A stretch of 16,600 nucleotides of DNA. Origin: a candidate division WOR-3 bacterium (lineage in GTDB: Bacteria > SDB-A). Made by a program: the position numbers and the translations under genes. The DNA lies in NCBI GenBank assembly GCA_016926475.1, contig JAFGON010000078.1:1-16600 (forward strand), read 5' to 3'. The notes under the pieces were generated by a model. That model was not told the origin of the DNA and made no database searches. It saw only the letters and a list, made by a program, of their open reading frames with translations. Positions within the stretch are counted from its first letter, which is position 1; every line of letters starts with the position of its first letter. This document shows positions 15,150 through 16,600 of the stretch, piece after piece.

Positions 15150-15914
15150 ATGAGAAATAGAAAAATATTTTTGGTTTTGTTTCTCCTTGCAAATTGTTCG
15201 TCCTTGCTGTTTTCGCAGGGTCAGCTGATATGGGGCCCAGTCACCCCGGCTACGCAGGACACATGCGGATTATACGGGGTGTGTTACAACACGAACAATG
15301 ACAGAATTTACTACCTCAACATCTACAGAAACCTGATATACATAGCGGGTTCTGACCAAGCTATGACTTCATATGGAACCATTCCAGCACCCAACGGAAT
15401 GACCCATTTTACAGACATTACTTTCTGCGGCCACGACAACACTTTTTGGCTTGTCAACTGCAGCAACGATATGGCGTATCACATTGACACTTTAGGAAAC
15501 ATTCTCGGATCTTTTGCATGTCCGGCGACGACTTATGCTTCGGGAATAACTTACTTCGAAAACACGGGAACATTGTTTTTCGTGGACAGGATGGCAAATT
15601 CTCCCCACTACATTTACGAAACCGACACAATGGGAAACCTCCTCAACACGATGATCCACCCCGGGCAGGGCTACATGGGTCCGCGATGTCTTGGCTCGAT
15701 ACAAGCCGGATACAGTTCTCGTCTGATAAACGTATTTACGTATTTCAACAGCGTAAACGGCCTTGATTCATCTTCGGTTTTTTTGATGGATCCAGGATCC
15801 GGCTCTCTGGAATCACAATTCAGGTTCTCCTGCTCTGGCAACGACAACATAAGGGGTGTTGAGTTTGATCCGAGAGACGGCAGTCTTTGGATAACAAACT
15901 TCGCCGACGGCTGA
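15150..15914 (+). CDS. Secreted beta-propeller-like protein, ended by an in-frame TGA
   Basis: This is 254 residues up to the TGA at 15912-15914. Residues 1-22 (MRNRKIFLVLFLLANCSSLLFS) are a classical signal peptide with a basic start. The mature part shows repeated beta-rich units of the kind 'GVCYNTNNDRIYYLNIY', 'FTDITFCGHDNTFWLV', 'ASGITYFENTGTLFFVD', 'IRGVEFDPRDGSLWITNF', typical of a beta-propeller that is probably extracellular. The frame continues without a shift after the TGA into a C-terminal sorting domain (15915-16268), so gene and domain belong together; full length would be 372 residues. Start ATG 15150 follows AAAGGAG at 5 bases; a GTG two codons earlier overlaps that site. The TGA may be a nonsense mutation, a base error or, less likely, a selenocysteine codon. 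The function is unknown. Confidence 0.75.
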   Translation: MRNRKIFLVLFLLANCSSLLFSQGQLIWGPVTPATQDTCGLYGVCYNTNNDRIYYLNIYRNLIYIAGSDQAMTSYGTIPAPNGMTHFTDITFCGHDNTFWLVNCSNDMAYHIDTLGNILGSFACPATTYASGITYFENTGTLFFVDRMANSPHYIYETDTMGNLLNTMIHPGQGYMGPRCLGSIQAGYSSRLINVFTYFNSVNGLDSSSVFLMDPGSGSLESQFRFSCSGNDNIRGVEFDPRDGSLWITNFADG

Positions 15915-16268
15915 GGGAGCTGTCCAGGAGCCTTTTTCAAGGTCTCCGGCTTCTCAGTTGGAGGAGTTGAAGAAAACCCGGAACCAATAGCAACCCAGGT
16001 GTTACAGCTTACAATTAGCCCTAATCCGTTCAGGGGGTCAACGGTCATATCGTATCAACTTCCGTCAGCATGTCACGTCAGCCTCATAATATTCGACGTC
16101 ACCGGAAGAGAGGTCATCTCCATTAAGGATCAGCTTCAGAGCCCCGGCGATCATCAACTGATATGGAACGGCACTGACTCAAGGTTGTTACCTCTTAGGG
16201 CGGGAACATACTTTTACAGGTTCCAGATGGATGAAAACCAAACCACGGGAGTGATCGACCTTATTTAG
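15915..16268 (+). pseudogene. 3' part of the same gene: C-terminal sorting / FlgD-like domain after the TGA
   Basis: In the same frame as the preceding segment, 117 residues follow the TGA. GSCPGAFFKVSGFSVGG completes the last propeller strand. A linker GVEENPEPIATQ follows, then a domain starting LTISPNPFRGSTVISY with VSLIIFDVTGREV, HQLIWNGTDS and LRAGTYFYRFQ. This is the typical Por/T9SS-type or FlgD-Ig-like C-terminal domain that directs proteins across the outer membrane. The GTG at 15999 has no ribosome binding site, so it is unlikely to be translated alone. Without read-through the protein would lose its sorting signal. Confidence 0.65.
15927..15947 (+). other. Hairpin 12 bases after the in-frame TGA
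   Basis: GGAGCCTT (15927-15934) pairs with AAGG (15939-15942) and CTCC (15944-15947), with TTTC as loop and one bulged T at 15943. The stem is eight base pairs. The distance from the TGA to the loop is 20 bases, within the range of bacterial SECIS elements, but the loop lacks the expected G and the bulge is on the 3' side. It may be chance. Confidence 0.3.
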
Positions 16269-16436
16269 ATTTTAAACATCTTTGAGGTACAGCTATCGGT
16301 TTACCGCGAAAACTTCTGGAAGGGATGATACATAATAACTAATTTCCTTTAGCATGTTCATTCTAATTCCTTTCTCTGATGACGATAAAAAAACTTTGAA
16401 TGGTCTATAGCACAATATTCATACCAGGAGGGTCGT

Positions 16437-16600
16437 ATGAAAGCATTTTACGCGGTATTGATGATTCTTGGTGTTATTTACAAAGTTCAAAATCTTTCAG
16501 CCTGTACCACGATACTTGTGACATCGGGAGCTTCCAGAGACGGATCCGTCCTCGTCACCCACTCAGACGACAACGAACTCTGCGACGAAAGGGTCATATA
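16437..16600 (+). CDS. C69-family (Ntn-hydrolase) dipeptidase, N-terminal part cut by window edge
   Basis: Fifty-four codons are visible. A signal peptide (MKAFYAVLMILGVIYKVQNLSA) ends directly before Cys23 in ACTTILVTSGASRDGSVLVTHSDDNE. This is the N-terminus of C69 dipeptidases, where the exposed cysteine is the nucleophile of an Ntn-hydrolase fold and the DGS and HSDD blocks follow closely. Such enzymes cleave dipeptides, here probably in the periplasm or outside. The ribosome binding site AGGAGGG (16426-16432) lies just ahead of ATG 16437. The 168-bp gap upstream holds a short CGGT/ACCG palindrome (16297-16306) and no convincing promoter or terminator. Confidence 0.85.
   Translation, partial: MKAFYAVLMILGVIYKVQNLSACTTILVTSGASRDGSVLVTHSDDNELCDERVI

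Noticed and set aside
15999-16268. Separate small gene starting at GTG 15999.
   Set aside because: It has no ribosome binding site, and the frame is continuous with the upstream protein. It starts inside a typical linker just before a sorting domain, so it is the 3' part of the split gene.
1-16600. tRNA, rRNA, CRISPR arrays, integrase or phage genes, defence systems.
   Set aside because: I looked on both strands and found no tRNA-like cloverleaf, no regularly spaced repeats, and no recognisable defence or phage protein; the only mobile-element-type gene is the degenerate Y1 transposase-like one.

Overview
The window looks like the chromosome of an AT-rich, diderm (Gram-negative-type) bacterium from a little-cultivated lineage. 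A heptosyltransferase-type GT9 enzyme, a lipobox lipoprotein, and a secreted protein ending in an ISPNPF-type C-terminal sorting/FlgD-like domain point towards the FCB side of the tree or a neighbour such as candidate phylum WOR-3. That placement is inference and low confidence. TTG and GTG starts are frequent. I see no tRNA, rRNA, CRISPR array, intact insertion sequence or phage gene.

Layout. Position 1-934 (+) holds the nearly complete 3' part of a CorA-like metal-ion channel. From 940 to 11873 eleven genes lie on the minus strand. In transcription order they are: a prolyl oligopeptidase; a CPA2 K+/H+ antiporter with RCK domains; a small secreted DUF6794 protein; a membrane-anchored HEAT-repeat protein; a DUF1848 protein with a C-terminal radical-SAM-like cysteine cluster; a GH114/TM1410-type lipoprotein; an unrecognised secreted protein; a degenerate REP-associated-type (Y1/HUH) transposase; a GT9 glycosyltransferase; a YbaK-type deacylase domain; and a DUF6150 protein built from 'ESQAD' repeats. 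A 501-bp divergent intergenic region (11874-12374) carries a promoter for each side, a structured element and a palindrome over the right-hand -35 box. To its right (+) lies an iron-uptake pair: a DtxR-type repressor fused to FeoA, then FeoB, overlapping by 14 bp. Next is a secreted protein with a sorting domain, interrupted by an in-frame TGA, and at the edge the start of a C69-family peptidase.

How the genes work together. The clear functional unit is the Fe(II) uptake operon (12375-14856), probably controlled by its own first product at the palindrome on the promoter. The rest is a loose mix of ion homeostasis (CorA-like, CPA2), peptide degradation (POP, C69), envelope glycan enzymes (GT9, GH114) and secreted proteins of unknown role.

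Most worth a second look: (1) the GH114 lipoprotein appears circularly permuted, with the normal C-terminal half of the barrel first; (2) its upstream neighbour, DUF1848, also reads like a permuted barrel with its Fe-S cysteines at the C-terminus; (3) the in-frame TGA sits in a TGA-G-S-C context followed by a hairpin; (4) the ESQAD repeat protein; (5) the Y1 transposase-like protein has lost one HUH histidine and sits beside a 9-bp inverted repeat; (6) the feo operator and the structured element upstream of it.
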